A stretch of 45,000 nt of DNA from Stramonita haemastoma (GCA_030674155.1 CM060317.1:85191435-85236434), one strand, 5' to 3'. Counted from the first letter of the stretch, positions 22,516 through 35,419 are shown. Made by a program: numbers and translations. The notes: generated by a model from the sequence alone, not told the origin.

Positions 22516-22999
22516 CACGGACACGCATAAACACACACTCATGAATTAGCAAAAGAAGAAAAGGACATTCTCACGAATGTTTGCATATAATTAATTCAAA
22601 TCCATTCCCCAGTTAGACTCCAAAAATATGTATAACTTTAGGCAATTTGACCCCAGATGTGTGTTTGTGTATGCATACATGCAAACTGTTTTATCTGATG
22701 AATGAAATGATTGTCATTTAAGTATTCATATCATGCTTAGAGTATGCTTTATTCTGATGGCTATGAGTACGTGCCTAATTGCGTGATATGAACAAAATCT
22801 TTAGATGTGCCTGCCATTTATCTGTGAGTCTGTCTTTCTGTCTGCTTTGTTCTCTGTCTGTCTGTCTGTCTGTTTTTCGGTCTTTCTGTCTGCCTTTTTC
22901 TCTGTTCTGGTATGTCATACACTTATTTTGAATAAAGACTTCCTCTGTAAATAGGTTAAATTTACTTTTTACTTTTGCTACTTTTAAACCACTTCCTGT
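22516..22999. other. Intronic spacer of gene A
   Basis: AT-rich, with a short CTGT stretch at 22830-22890. No gene seen. Confidence 0.5.
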
Positions 23000-23395
23000 C
23001 ACGGAAGATTTCTCTGAGTGATATTCGGGCTGCTCTTCCCAGGAGACAACGTCGCCACAAGAGCAGCGCCAAACGTTATTGTTTTTCTTTTCCAGTCTGC
23101 AGCTGTATTTGCTTCCCTGTCAGTGGCTTTTTTCTACAGTTTTGTCAGGGACAACTCTCTTGTTGCCATGGGTTCCTTTACGTGCGCTGAATAATTTTGT
23201 GCAATACATAGGACCTCGATTTATCGTCTCATCCGAAAGACTAACACCCAGACCACCACTCATGGTCTGATTGATGGGGGGGGGGGGGGGAAAGTTTTGG
23301 TCCCAAACGGGGATTGAACCACGGCACACTTACCACCCGGACTTTTCGCTTTCTGGGTAGGCGAGTTACCTCTAGACCATCATCTATCCATGCAA
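23000..23395 (-). mobile_element. SINE family C (tRNA-headed, molluscan type)
   Basis: The head at the right end contains the complements of a B box (GGATTGAACC, 23311-23320) and an A box (GCGAGTTACCTCTA, 23361-23374). The body contains GTTGCCATGGGTTCCTTTAC and GGACCTCGATTTATCGTC followed by TCATCCGAAAGAC. That last ~30-base domain also occurs in family A at the same relative place. A G run lies at 23276-23290. Resembles tRNA-SINEs with a conserved central domain known from bivalves and gastropods. Confidence 0.7.
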
Positions 23396-23494
23396 AGCAA
23401 ACTGCTGTGGGCTTAGGATACCCCTACATTATCGTGCCTTTCGCGTCTTTAAATCGTGCAAAACAGACATATGATCAAGAAGATGTTTTGACCT

Positions 23495-24010
23495 ACTGCC
23501 ATGGCAATGTGGTTAGCGCCCTGTATTTTGGACTGGAAGGCCGCAGGTTCGAATCCCATCAGAATTACAGGGCTTTTTCGGACTGCGGCCGGCTCATACC
23601 TAGAGTAAATGTGCTGTGGGTTCAGTGGGAAGACTGGGACAATACAGTTCAGCTTCATGCACTCTTTGAATGTGACTTTGCGAGTTTTGCTCAAATTATC
23701 TAACCAACACTGCAGGTCTCTGTATCTGTGGGGCCCGGTTGACGCTGGGATATAGTCTAATTGTAAGCGTAGAGTAAAACCCTGTCAAGTAGTCTCATAA
23801 CACGTATACGTTCACAGCATCATTACATCATCCTCATCACCATTGATCATCATGCAATATAAAAAAAATGCATCTGATTCGGTGGCCCTCGTTGCTCTCA
23901 TCTAGTGATGACCTCGGATTGTGGTGAGTTAGTGTCAATGCAAAACCTTTGGGGTTGGAAGTTCACGGGGGACGGTCGTTGGAGGGATGTTGTGGTGGCC
24001 GCCATGTCGG
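23495..24010 (+). mobile_element. SINE family B, partial
   Basis: tRNA-like head with an A-box-like TGGCAATGTGGTTAGCGCC and a B box GGTTCGAATCC (23546-23556). A body follows that matches the inverse of 41190-41700: GTGCTGTGGGTTCAGTGGGA, TCATGCACTCTTTGAATG, CCAACACTGCAGGTCTCTG, CATCATTACATCATCCTC, and on to CCTTTGGGGTTGG and GTCGTTGGAGG. The ~330-base 3' part of the full copy is not present. Confidence 0.75.
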
Positions 24011-24170
24011 ATGGGCCACTCACAAGAAAGACATTAGCATACAATTGCATATTTTGTCTGTATATCAGATATTAAGACTGACGAAAATAGATAGAACAAA
24101 CAGAAAAGATAGAAAACAGACAGATAAATAGACAAGCGGGAGAAGAGGCAGGTAGACAGACAAGACATAC

Positions 24171-24285
24171 CAGAAGGAAAGACCCCTCCAGCATTATCAC
24201 GGCTGAAGAAGTTTGCTCGGATTGTGGAGGTGCAGAGACAAGGGAGAAGCACCAGCAGCATCCACACGCCTGCCTGCCCGGCCAT
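24171..24285 (-). CDS. Exon 1 of gene A: signal peptide
   Basis: ATG at 24285 opens 38 codons plus one base to a strong donor (G|GTATGT, intron starting at 24170). The product starts MAGQAGVWMLLVLLPCLC, a textbook signal peptide (short N-region, hydrophobic core, small residues CTS before a likely cleavage site). Splicing to the acceptor at 18754 is in phase (G + CT = Ala). The first 18 residues are identical to those of gene B exon 1 (43733-43874), and the 60 bases upstream of the ATG are also conserved between the two. The second exon is frameshifted, so this exon may belong to a pseudogene. The intron of about 5.4 kb is filled with LINE and SINE copies. Confidence 0.75.
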
Positions 24286-24603
24286 CTTGCCTGAAGACTG
24301 ATTGTGGCACCATGTTATCATCAGTATCGTTATTTTCATCATCGTCGTAAATGTCTTCGTCGTCATCTTATGGCAACGTCGTCATTGTCGGAACCATATT
24401 GTGGGATACAAAGTCGTTTCATCCCAAACAAGATTGATCATTTGGAGATGGCTTATCTACATCTAAAAAAATCTTGAGGCTACATTTGCGAGACAGAACA
24501 GCTGCTTTTACATATTAGAATTTGGAGACAAACTACATAAGTAATATCACTAAAGAGTCAAATATCTGATATTTCTTAAAGAAAGTATAATTGGGTGTAC
24601 GCA

Positions 24604-24902
<299 letters not shown>

Positions 24903-25178
24903 ACACTGAACACACACTGAAATGATTTAATGTACATTGGCCTTGGACCACAATACATTGGCTGGGCTTGGGGTGTGCCAATACGTTCTTCCATATCATT
25001 TATGAATCAAATGCACAAATAAGACATGATTTATCACTGATGAAAAAAGAAGAGAAAAACACACATTTACTCTTTTTCCTGATTACAAATCTCAAATCAA
25101 CCATAACCTAATCACATAAAGACTATTGTGTTTGGGAAAATTCATGTATATTGAATACATATAAAATATAACAGTAAT

Positions 25179-28100
25179 TCAATAAACTGCCTGAGACAAC
25201 ATTGTTTTCCTTTTGTTAATAGAATGAAAGATATATCTGGACAAACCATGCATGTACTCATCATTTGCTACTCTGAGCAGATCTGGTAATGGTACATTTA
25301 TACAATTGCTTAAAAACTTTTCCCTCAAGCTTGTGTACATGCAACATTCTAGTAGAAAGTGGGCTTCATTTTCAATTTTCGTTTTACAAAATGGACACAA
25401 TCTGTCTCGAATATTATCACTGTATCTATACACATTATTATTAAGAGGTAAAAACATTAAACCTTGCTTGCGTAATTGCTACACGGAAACAATAGACATC
25501 TATGGAGTTCAAATACTGCTCTTTTGCAAAAATAGTTTTAAACGATCTATAAATATCATATCTTTCTTTATCTCTTATAGTCCCACCCCATTCTTGAATG
25601 AAAATATCCACTAATCTTTGTTTAAACATACCTACAAAAGCTTTTACATCCCCGACGCTCTGTTGCATCCAAACAATGTTAAAACCTGTTTCACACAAAA
25701 TTTCCCTTATTTTTGAAATCCAACAAGACTTACCATTCCTATCTAACTCTAACTGCATGCAGTAAGCATGATATGATATTCTATTTTGATTCAATTGCAA
25801 TAGTTTTAACCAGTACCTTATGGTATTTGTACATGAGTTGACATAGAGTGGATATCTACCTAAATCGCCGTATACTATCTTGTTGGGTGTTCTTACGGGT
25901 ACTCCTAAAATCTTTTACATGCCATCAAATGAATTTTCTCAATATGTTCTAATCTGTTTATGCCCCATATTTCTGATGAATACAATAAAATTGGCTGAAT
26001 CTTAATATCAAAAATTTTGAAAAATGTACGAGTATTCATTTCTTTATACCTATGAAAAACTTTGTTTAACTGAATCACTGCCTTCCTTCCCTTAGTGACT
26101 AAATGTTCTGTACCCCATTTACAGCTAATCTTTGTTGTAAAACTGAATCCTAAATAACAATACTTATTCACAACTTCTAACCTAATACCATTGTAATACC
26201 ACTGTTCTTGTTTTGAAAGAAACCCCCCTTTCCTAAAAACCATCACCTTAGTTTTATCGATATTTACGCTCAACTGTAAATCATTACAGCAGTCCTTTAA
26301 TATGTTTAATTGATGTTGTAAACCTCCTGGGGTTGTTGACAATAGTGCAACATCGTCTGCGAAAAGCAAAATAAAGATATCCATAATATTAGGTAGTAAC
26401 TGGACCCCATGCTTTCCTTTTTCAGTCACATCATTAGCTAGCTTGTTGATGAATACTGAAAACAACGTAGGACTAAGAACGCAACCTTGCCTGACTCCTA
26501 TTGGACATTCAAAAAACTCTGATAATTGATTGTTTATTCGAATACACGATAATAATGAGTTATACATTGCTGACAGTGAAGCAAAGAATTTTCCTTTTAC
26601 ACCTTGACTTTTAATACAGTTCAAAAGTTTATCATGTTTAACAGAGTCAAAAGCTTTTCTGAAGTCCACAAAAGCCACATACAATTTTTTACCCTTCATG
26701 GACATACACTTTTGAACAATTGAATACAAACTAAAAATCTGGTCTATCGTAGAATATCTTTTCCTAAAACCTGCTTGGTATTCACAAATCAAGTGATTAT
26801 TTTCTAACCATGAATACAACCTTGTGTTTAGTATAGAAGTATAGCATTTAGATAAGATACTAAGTAATGACACTCCCCTATAATTATCTACTAGCTCTGG
26901 ATCCCCTTTCTTATAGATAGGAATGATAATGGCTTTAGACCAAATCTGTGGATATATACCTTTAAAGAATATAGTATTAAAAAGCTTGAATATAAACTTT
27001 CTAACTTCACTAGTTCCATTTTTTAGCATTTCTGCTGTAATTTTATCAATCCCACATGCCTTACCAGACTTCAGTTTATATATAGCTGTATTTATTTCTT
27101 CGTCTGTAATCTCTCTGTTTAGTTCATGATCATTTTCTTCTACCAAATCTACTTCTGTATGTATACATTGATTAGATATAACTTCATTACTTTGAAATAC
27201 CTCTTTGAAGTAATTGACCCACTCTGTAGAGCTTATGCTGTTAGTCACTCTATCTCTTTTAACACATCCCATACTCCGAAGCTCTTTCCAGAACAATGCT
27301 GAATTTGAATTATTGCTTGCTAGAGACTCTACCTTTTCTTTTCTAAATGTTTGGCGTTTGGTCTTTAATAACTGTCTATACTTTTTCCGTGCTGTAACAT
27401 AAATTTGTCTGTCATTTTCATCTTTTGATTTTCTAAATAAATTCAAGGCTCTTCTTGTCTCTCTCTTAACCTGATGACACTCATCATCAAACCATCTTGA
27501 CTGTTTGTTCTGACAAGTATGATGTCTGGTGTGCATACAACTGCTAGCCTCATTCAGGCATTGTGTAAATTGCTCCAGAGCATCATCTATGTCACTGTCA
27601 AGTAGGTTTAAAGCACTAATAATTCTGTTCTGCATGGTGTGGCTGTTAAGTGTTTCAATAAACTCTTCTTTTTTATCATCTTTCCAAACTACTTTTTCTA
27701 TTACATTATGTTCCCCTTGGTTAGTTTGTTCAGCAGTTTGTTTAGTCACATCAGTTTTCAAATCAATCCTCATAAAAACAGGCAGATGATCTGACTCTGT
27801 AATATTTTTTATGTCAACAGTTACAATATCAACAAAAGTATACCATTCACAAGACATAATAAAATAGTCGACAGTGCTGGCTCCTGAGGATGAAATATAT
27901 GTATACCCATCATCAAAGTTATGTTGACACAGACCATTCAAAATCAAAAAGTCAAACATATTACATATCTCAAGCAGTTGATTGCCAAATAAATTTGTCT
28001 GTTTGTCTTGTGACTTTCTAACAAAATCATTTGTACCATACACTGTTTTTAACTCCCCATCAAACTCATCATCAGAAAAAGAATTATTCTCACATGCTGT

Positions 28101-28730
28101 TCTTGCATTCAAATCACCAGTAAGGAGAGTATAAAAATCATCATTTGTTTCCTGCAAGTCCAATATGCACTGCTCTAGTATTTCCATACCATAACCATTA
28201 TGGTTATGTTTCCAAAAAACAGAATCGTATGGAGGTATATAAGCACATATAAGAAATATATTTTTGATAGTTTGTAACAAATCTTTTTGAATATCAAGCA
28301 CAATTATATTATCATATTTCACATCAACCTTATTGACATAGCAGGCATACTTCTTTCGCACCATAACAATCACTCCTCCAGAATAACGGCCTTGATGTGA
28401 CAATTTTTTGGCCTTGGATGAGAACACAACAAAATCACTGAATAATGGTGATTCAAAGTCAAAACTTACAAATGTTTCTGTTAAACATATAAAATCATGT
28501 AGCTGAAGAAAGTTAACAAAATCATTATTTTCTAACTTCTGTAATAATCCATTAACATTGTAACTTAGAAAATCAATATGTTGTTTATGTACACTATTTA
28601 CAGATTGTTGTTGCTGCTTCTTTTTGGGTTCAGCAATCAAGCCACAAAGTTGGCTTCTATTATCTGTATATGTAGATATTTTTCTTGTGGCCCGGCCAAT
28701 TCCTATTTCTTGGAGACAGAGGCTCCAGAA
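25179..28730 (-). pseudogene. LINE ORF2: endonuclease-reverse transcriptase with two frameshifts
   Basis: Replication polyprotein of the LINE: nicks target DNA and reverse-transcribes the element RNA. Counting from codon 28640: APE endonuclease at 25-290, with SYNVNG (N30), LTETF (E55), GDLNAR (D176, N178) and SDHLPV (D284, H285) all present. RT at about 515-800, with NYRGVSLL, motif A FVDFRKAFDSV (~657), GVRQGCVLSPTLF and motif C FADDVALL (~760). The main frame stops at 25905 inside the conserved KRFLGVPVRTPN motif because a T run (A run 25907-25910 on +) is one base short. The next frame (25904-25441) ends because a T run at 25450-25454 is one base long. The original frame then resumes with LPLNNN and a CPFC...H...C knuckle to 25179. 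No ATG precedes the endonuclease domain; the open frame begins at 28730 and overlaps ORF1. Apart from the two indels it is intact, implying a young copy or sequencing errors. Confidence 0.85.
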
Positions 28731-30715
28731 CTAGCAGTCTTCCTTTTCTCTTGTGAGGCCACTCCACTCTCATGGGATTGTTCTCCCACTGAAACTCTCC
28801 TAAGAGAGTCCAGGATGCTGGATTGGCTCACTGACCTGCGTGACTCTGTGTGCACGTTTTGAGCTCCTACTTGTTTTTGAGAGGCAGCACGCCTAGGAGG
28901 CCTCGGCTGCCTCCCTGTTCCTGTTGGCTGGGCATTACGCAGGCCTCCAGGTCCTGCTTTGCCCTGCTCTGTTGCCTCCATCTCTCTGTGAGAGTCTGTT
29001 TTGTGACTACTGTTGGCGCCTGGCTGTCTATGGACTGCCCTACCATCTTTACTTCTGTTGTTTGCAACCAGTGATACCTCATTGTCACCCCGCTTTTCTG
29101 TACCCTTCACTCTGTCACTTTGGTTTACAGTGTCAGTCAGTCTGTTAGTGATTACATCAGTCTGTTCTTGTGACTCATTAACTTTTGTTGTGTCTTGTTC
29201 AGAGTCTGTAATGTTCAGTCTATGTTCATGATCGTCAAGTCCATGTTGGTGTGAGGTTTCCCTGTCACAAGTCATCTTTACTTCAGTCTCCTTGTCTGTA
29301 CTTTTGTCATTAGCTGTTTGTTCTTCACCCCTGAGTAAGGGAGAAAAACTGCTGTCTTTGCTCTCATTTACTTCCTCATTTTCATCCCTTTTACCCATGG
29401 CATTTTCCTTTATGTCATCATGACTGCTGTAACCCTCCCCAGTAACTTCACACACTTCGTGTAAATCAGTTTCATGCCCATTCCTGTCTTGATCTTGATG
29501 AGTAACTGTGACACGGTCAGTGTTACTTTCCAGTCTATGGGTTGCTGTGGTTCCTTTGCAGTGCACATCTTTAACAAACACAGACCTTTTATGGTCAGGA
29601 GGTGGAAAGTCATTTTCATCCTCACTGCATGATTGAAATCCTGGAACAGTGGGTCTCCTGTCAGAATCATCATTGTAATGTCTTTGGTGAATCCTGGCAT
29701 GAACAGAGTCTCTGGGATTGGCTGATCTTCTGTATTCAGCATTGCTTCTTGAGACAGTGTTCCCACGTTTCTTTTGAAAGGCCCGGCCAGAGTAGGGTTG
29801 CCACTGGCGTCTCACATTTGGTGGTGGAGCTTGGAACTTGTCATCCTTTGGTTGAAGTGGAGATGATCTGGGCTGTTGGTCTGGCTGACTCCTGCTGGTG
29901 TTGCCAGTTGTCTGTCTGCTGGACCAGCCTCTGTCACTTCCTCTTTGTCCCCTGTGGTGGAGATGCGGCCAGTCTTCTTTGTCCTCAGTTGACCATACTG
30001 CACGACGTTGCTCTTCATGGAACCTTGGTCTTGCTTCCTGTCTGTCTCTGACCTGTAGTCTTCCATTATAAAAATATGCGATTTTACCCTGACTGCGATA
30101 GAAATCAATCAGCTCTTTTTGCCGTGAGGTGAGGTCAGATGCTACACTAATACCACTTTTTCTCAAGTCATCTCTCAGATATGAGTCTCCCAGCACAGCC
30201 ATTTTGTCAGACAGCCGACTGAACTGCACCAGGATTGGTCGAGGGTCACTTCCTTGCTGCCGAGGTTTCCCCAGTCTGAAAGCTTTGACAATGTCTTCTG
30301 GATGCCAGTAGATTGCTGGGTTATAGGAATTTAGGAGATCAACAATGGTTTGCATTGTAGAAGCCCTATCCTCGTATCGCTGTTCTTCAATATTGAAGAA
30401 CACCACATTGCATGATTTAGCATCTTGTTCAATGACTTGCACATTTCTTTCAAGCTTGTCTAATCTGTCCAGTATAGTACGCCTGTCTTCCATAATGTCC
30501 TCAATGTTCTCCCTATTTTCTTCAACTGCTTCTTTTAACTCATTCATGTCTTTTGTAAGATGTGACATTCTGTTATCTAGCATCTGGAATTTTTCTTCAA
30601 TGGTTGTTTTAATACTGGCAGCATGTTGTTGTAGCTCTTGCTGTAAGTGACCAAATCGCCAGTCCATGAACTGAAGCATGTTTAACTGAGGGGGTAAAAA
30701 ACTTTCTTGTGACAT
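28703..30715 (-). CDS. LINE ORF1: L1-ORF1p-like RNA-binding protein
   Basis: Intact 670-codon frame from ATG at 30715 (MSQESFLPP) to TAG at 28703-28705. An upstream in-frame GTG at 30793 is not used as start because an ATG is available. Residues ~20-97 form a heptad coiled coil expected to trimerise. Residues ~100-185 form an RRM-like fold (SCNVVFFNIEEQ, then IVKAFRLGKPR, PILVQFSRLSDK), followed by a small C-terminal domain (LRKSGISVASDLTSRQKEL). This is the ORF1p domain order, and it is expected to coat element RNA as a cytoplasmic RNP. The remaining ~430 residues are hydrophilic and low in complexity (Ser, Asp, Glu, Arg, Thr, His), with no CCHC zinc knuckle visible; such a long tail is unusual for ORF1p. 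ORF2 overlaps its last 28 bases in the -1 frame. Confidence 0.85.
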   Translation of the reverse strand: MSQESFLPPQLNMLQFMDWRFGHLQQELQQHAASIKTTIEEKFQMLDNRMSHLTKDMNELKEAVEENRENIEDIMEDRRTILDRLDKLERNVQVIEQDAKSCNVVFFNIEEQRYEDRASTMQTIVDLLNSYNPAIYWHPEDIVKAFRLGKPRQQGSDPRPILVQFSRLSDKMAVLGDSYLRDDLRKSGISVASDLTSRQKELIDFYRSQGKIAYFYNGRLQVRDRQEARPRFHEEQRRAVWSTEDKEDWPHLHHRGQRGSDRGWSSRQTTGNTSRSQPDQQPRSSPLQPKDDKFQAPPPNVRRQWQPYSGRAFQKKRGNTVSRSNAEYRRSANPRDSVHARIHQRHYNDDSDRRPTVPGFQSCSEDENDFPPPDHKRSVFVKDVHCKGTTATHRLESNTDRVTVTHQDQDRNGHETDLHEVCEVTGEGYSSHDDIKENAMGKRDENEEVNESKDSSFSPLLRGEEQTANDKSTDKETEVKMTCDRETSHQHGLDDHEHRLNITDSEQDTTKVNESQEQTDVITNRLTDTVNQSDRVKGTEKRGDNEVSLVANNRSKDGRAVHRQPGANSSHKTDSHREMEATEQGKAGPGGLRNAQPTGTGRQPRPPRRAASQKQVGAQNVHTESRRSVSQSSILDSLRRVSVGEQSHESGVASQEKRKTASSGASVSKK

Positions 30716-31205
30716 CTTTAAGGTGCCTGTGCCTGTGTGTTGACAATAAACAAATCCAATGTCAATGTCACAATATTGCACGTGATAAAACACGTGTAGA
30801 GATCAAAGGTCGTGGCCAGATCATAAGCAAAACAAACACACAGTAGCAATCCTTCCTGGATGTTCCTGCATGTAAAGTGCACTACTTTCAAACTATAGCA
30901 CGTGCAACCCGCCCGTGCATCCACACTGGAATGATCAAGGTCAGCGCATATGATGAGTTCAGTTTACTTTTTCTTTTTTAAATTGTTTATACTGTTTATG
31001 AAGGAATTTGACTATGTTAAATTACTAACCACCCATAGGTTATCCTGTTGATCCTTTCAGTTCAAACGAAGAAGTCACAAACAGTCCATATGTATGCCAA
31101 AAATCACCACTCAATAAAAATTGTAACCATGCAAATTTCACAAAAAACTGGAGGGGAAACCAAGCACGTCCTTCCTGCTCCCGCACCCAAAAGCCAAGCC
31201 GAAGA
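30716..31205 (-). other. 5' UTR / 5' end region of the LINE
   Basis: Non-coding. On the sense strand it precedes ORF1 and presumably holds the internal promoter. The 5' boundary is placed where the AG array begins and is uncertain. Confidence 0.5.
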
Positions 31206-31625
<420 letters not shown>

Positions 31626-31984
31626 ACTTATATCTTCATAGACGGGACACTAGTGTGTTTAACTTCCTCTTCTTTCACTAAAGTGAAACCCTGTAAAGCT
31701 CTAAAACTGCCTTTTTGACTTTATTTATAGATATAAACTTAAATCCCAAGTAGCAATAGCAGTAACTCATCCCTAGTACTTCCTTATTAATTATTATCAT
31801 TACTATGTTTTACTAAGAATCTTCCTTTCCGACATGTCATAATCACAGTTCTGTCTATATTTACACTTAAGTATGTATTTTTACAAAAAGTTTCTAAAAC
31901 ATTTATTTTGTTCTGTAAGCCAATGGGGGTAGATGAAATTAATGCCATGTTATCGGCATATAACAGGATGAAGGGTAATTATAA

Positions 31985-32282
31985 AAGGTAAAGGTGTCCC
32001 ATAACCTATGTGGTCATAGGGGACTGAGGCGTCATAAACTTCAGCTTCTCCAGGGATCAGCATATTGAGGGCGACGCCCATCTCCTCTCCCTTGTTTCTT
32101 TATCTTCACTGACCCTAAAGAGGACAGATACCCATTTACAACTGAGTTAACTGGGGGGCTGTACTGAAGCCTAGGTGCACAAACGGTAAACCCATCCAAC
32201 TGGTAACAATAATCGATGCTGCTTAACTTTGATTTGGGGAAAGCAATCGCTCTGACCACTTAGCTATTCCGTTGCACTAACA
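31985..32282 (-). mobile_element. SINE family D, nested in the degraded LINE
   Basis: The right end carries a tRNA-like sequence (complement CTCTGACCACTTAGCTATTCC, i.e. sense TAGCTAAGTGGTCAGAG); the body contains GGGGGGCTGTACTGAAGCC and GATGCTGCTTAAC; the left end reads GGTGTCCCATAACC. It splits the LINE between the FELFLLL and LLYADN codons. A target-site duplication was not clear. Confidence 0.65.
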
Positions 32283-32523
32283 ATAGAAACAGCTCAAAAA
32301 TAGTCGGAGACATTTGAATCCCATGCTTAAACTTTTTATTCATAATGTTTGCTAAATGATTAATAATCATAGAAAAGAACGCAGGGTTTAGCACACAACC
32401 CTATCTTACTCCCATGGGAGTTTGACACTTGTTATTTATTTCAGAATTTGCTCCTATACATGCTGCTAATGACCTATACTTAGCTCTAAGTGGTACAAAT
32501 AACTTACCCTTTGGACCTTGGTG

Positions 32524-32526
<3 letters not shown>

Positions 32527-32584
<58 letters not shown>

Positions 32585-32610
32585 AAAATATATATATATA
32601 TATATACAAA

Positions 32611-32691
<81 letters not shown>

Positions 32692-32692
32692 T
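32527..32692. repeat. (AT)n microsatellite
   Basis: Long AT array with a few ACAAA interruptions, inside the degraded LINE. Confidence 0.95.
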
Positions 32693-33263
32693 TTATAACG
32701 TAATAACCTGTCATTATTCAAGTGTGTCAAAAGCCTTTTATAAATCTACAAAGTCAATATACAATTTTCTACCTTTTTAAATCATATAATTCTGAATAGT
32801 GGAGCACAAAGTAAAGGTCTGATCAATTGTAGAGTACTTTTGACAAAAAGCCTGCCTGACATTCTGAAATTCAGTTAGTGTTTTCTAAGCAGTCATACAA
32901 TCAAGCATCCAATATTGCAGTGTAACATTTAGATACTGAACTTAAAAGAGACACTCCTCTGTTACTTTAGTCATCTATAGCCTTAGAATCTCTTTTCTTG
33001 AACAGATGAATAAACATGGTTCGGACCATTTATGTGGGTATGCACTTAGGTAAAAATTACCTCACATAACTTTAGTAGAAATTCATTTACTTTTGCATTA
33101 CCACTTTTTAGCAGTTCTGCAAAAGTTTCATCTATCGTGAAAAGAGTTTTTTAATAGCATGACTAGCTTCTTCCTTTGCAGTTCTTTTAGTATGTAAGAC
33201 GTTGTCTACCTTCCCTACTATATCATTTTAGTGTCACAGTCATCAAAATAGTTATCTTTCCTA

Positions 33264-34060
<797 letters not shown>

Positions 34061-34490
34061 CGTATGTGTGACACTCCACCATAAAATGAGTGGTTTGACC
34101 GTGACTCACTTTTCTGCTAGGAGCCGTATTGGGCAGGTGGAAGGGCAGTTTGACGATTTTTAAGATTTTAATTGACTATAAAACTATAGCAATTATTCCA
34201 CCTTGTACTGAAATATTAAGGTGTACGTTAATTTCCTCTGCTTGAAAACCTGTTAAAAAAATTCCAAGTCTTTATTCTGACCACCTAGTACAATGATAAA
34301 CTTGTCAATTCAATTTCTCGTTTTGTCACTTCCTAAATCTATCTTTTCAATATGAATAGCTTTTCATGGAACTGTATCAATTTCAGTCTGTTGTTTTTTG
34401 TATTGAATAACTCTTTTATTGCGGTATGATAGCATGCCAATATCTAAAATTTGACCTTAGATGCAAGACGACTCAGTATGTGAAGGAGCG
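34061..34490. other. Spacer without recognisable gene
   Basis: AT-rich sequence; nothing recognised. Confidence 0.5.
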
Positions 34491-34606
<116 letters not shown>

Positions 34607-34659
34607 CGTCTAATATCATTTAGAGTGAACAGACATAATTAACACAACATATATGATAA

Positions 34660-34885
34660 TAATATTATAATATAAAACATATCATATATTATATATCTAT
34701 ATCTATTATATTATTATCTATTATCTATCTATCTATATTATATATATTATATTATTATTATTATATATATATATATTATTATGTTATGTGTGTGTGCGCA
34801 CGCGCGCGTGCGCGTGTGTGTGCGCACGCGCACGTGCGCGTGTGCGTGCGCGTGTGTGTGCGTACGCGCACGTAGTGTATGTGCG
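34660..34885. repeat. AT-rich and GT/GC alternating block
   Basis: TATA/TATT-rich sequence to 34785, then about 90 bases of alternating purine-pyrimidine rich in GCGC/GTGC. Confidence 0.85.
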
Positions 34886-34979
34886 TGTTTGTGCATAATT
34901 ATGTGATAGGAAATTTTCGCTTCAGATGCAAGAGCTATAAAAAAAATGAGGGTAATACTGATGACTTCATTAGTGATTT

Positions 34980-35209
34980 TGACTGTCTGCCTGCTTGCTT
35001 GTTTGCTTCCCTCTTTGTCATTGCTTCTGTCTTTCTCTGTGTCTGCCTATCTGTGTCTATGTCTGTATTTTTTTCTCTGTCTCTGTCTCCGTCCCTATCT
35101 CTGTCTCTGTCTCTCTCTGCCTCTACCTCTATCTCTATCTCTCTCTCACTCTCACTCTCTTTCTATCTGTCTATCTCCGTTTGTCTGTCTACCTATCTGT
35201 TTGTCAACC

Positions 35210-35270
<61 letters not shown>

Positions 35271-35275
35271 TCTCT

Positions 35276-35345
<70 letters not shown>
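34980..35345. repeat. Polypyrimidine CTGT/CT block
   Basis: Degenerate TCTG/CT sequence, a CTGT array at 35208-35268 and a CT array at 35281-35342. Confidence 0.95.
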
Positions 35346-35347
<2 letters not shown>

Positions 35348-35419
35348 AGTGTGTGTCTATCTCCCTCTCTTCCTCTCTGTCTTTCTCCCTTCTTTTCCAA
35401 GTGTGTGTTCCTAAGGTAC

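Larger units (their letters stand above)
24905..31200 (-). mobile_element. Near-complete two-ORF non-LTR retrotransposon
   Basis: About 6.3 kb with a 5' UTR (about 30716-31200), ORF1 (30715-28703), ORF2 (28730-25179, two frameshifts) and a 3' UTR (25178 to about 24905) without a poly(A) tail. ORF1 is L1-ORF1p-like (coiled coil plus RRM-like domain). ORF2 has APE-type endonuclease, reverse transcriptase and a C-terminal CCHC-like motif. The exact clade is uncertain; it looks like an L1/Tx1 or I/Nimb-group element. Both ends meet AG/ACAG microsatellites in the same orientation. Its insertion lies upstream of gene A exon 1 (24285) on the same strand. Confidence 0.85.
31680..33250 (-). mobile_element. 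Degraded LINE related to the 25-31 kb element
   Basis: Reading 33250 to 31680 on the - strand, sequence parallels the RT of the intact element: the region before motif A, KRSTIDQ-like AFCQKYSTIDQ near 32840, [18 protein letters not shown] near 32430-32370, NIMNKKFKHGIQM near 32330, and LLYADNMALISSTP near 31965-31930 with D-N in place of the catalytic D-D, then SVNIDRTVIMTCRKG. Multiple stops, a TA array (32527-32692) and a SINE (31985-32282) interrupt it. Confidence 0.75.
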
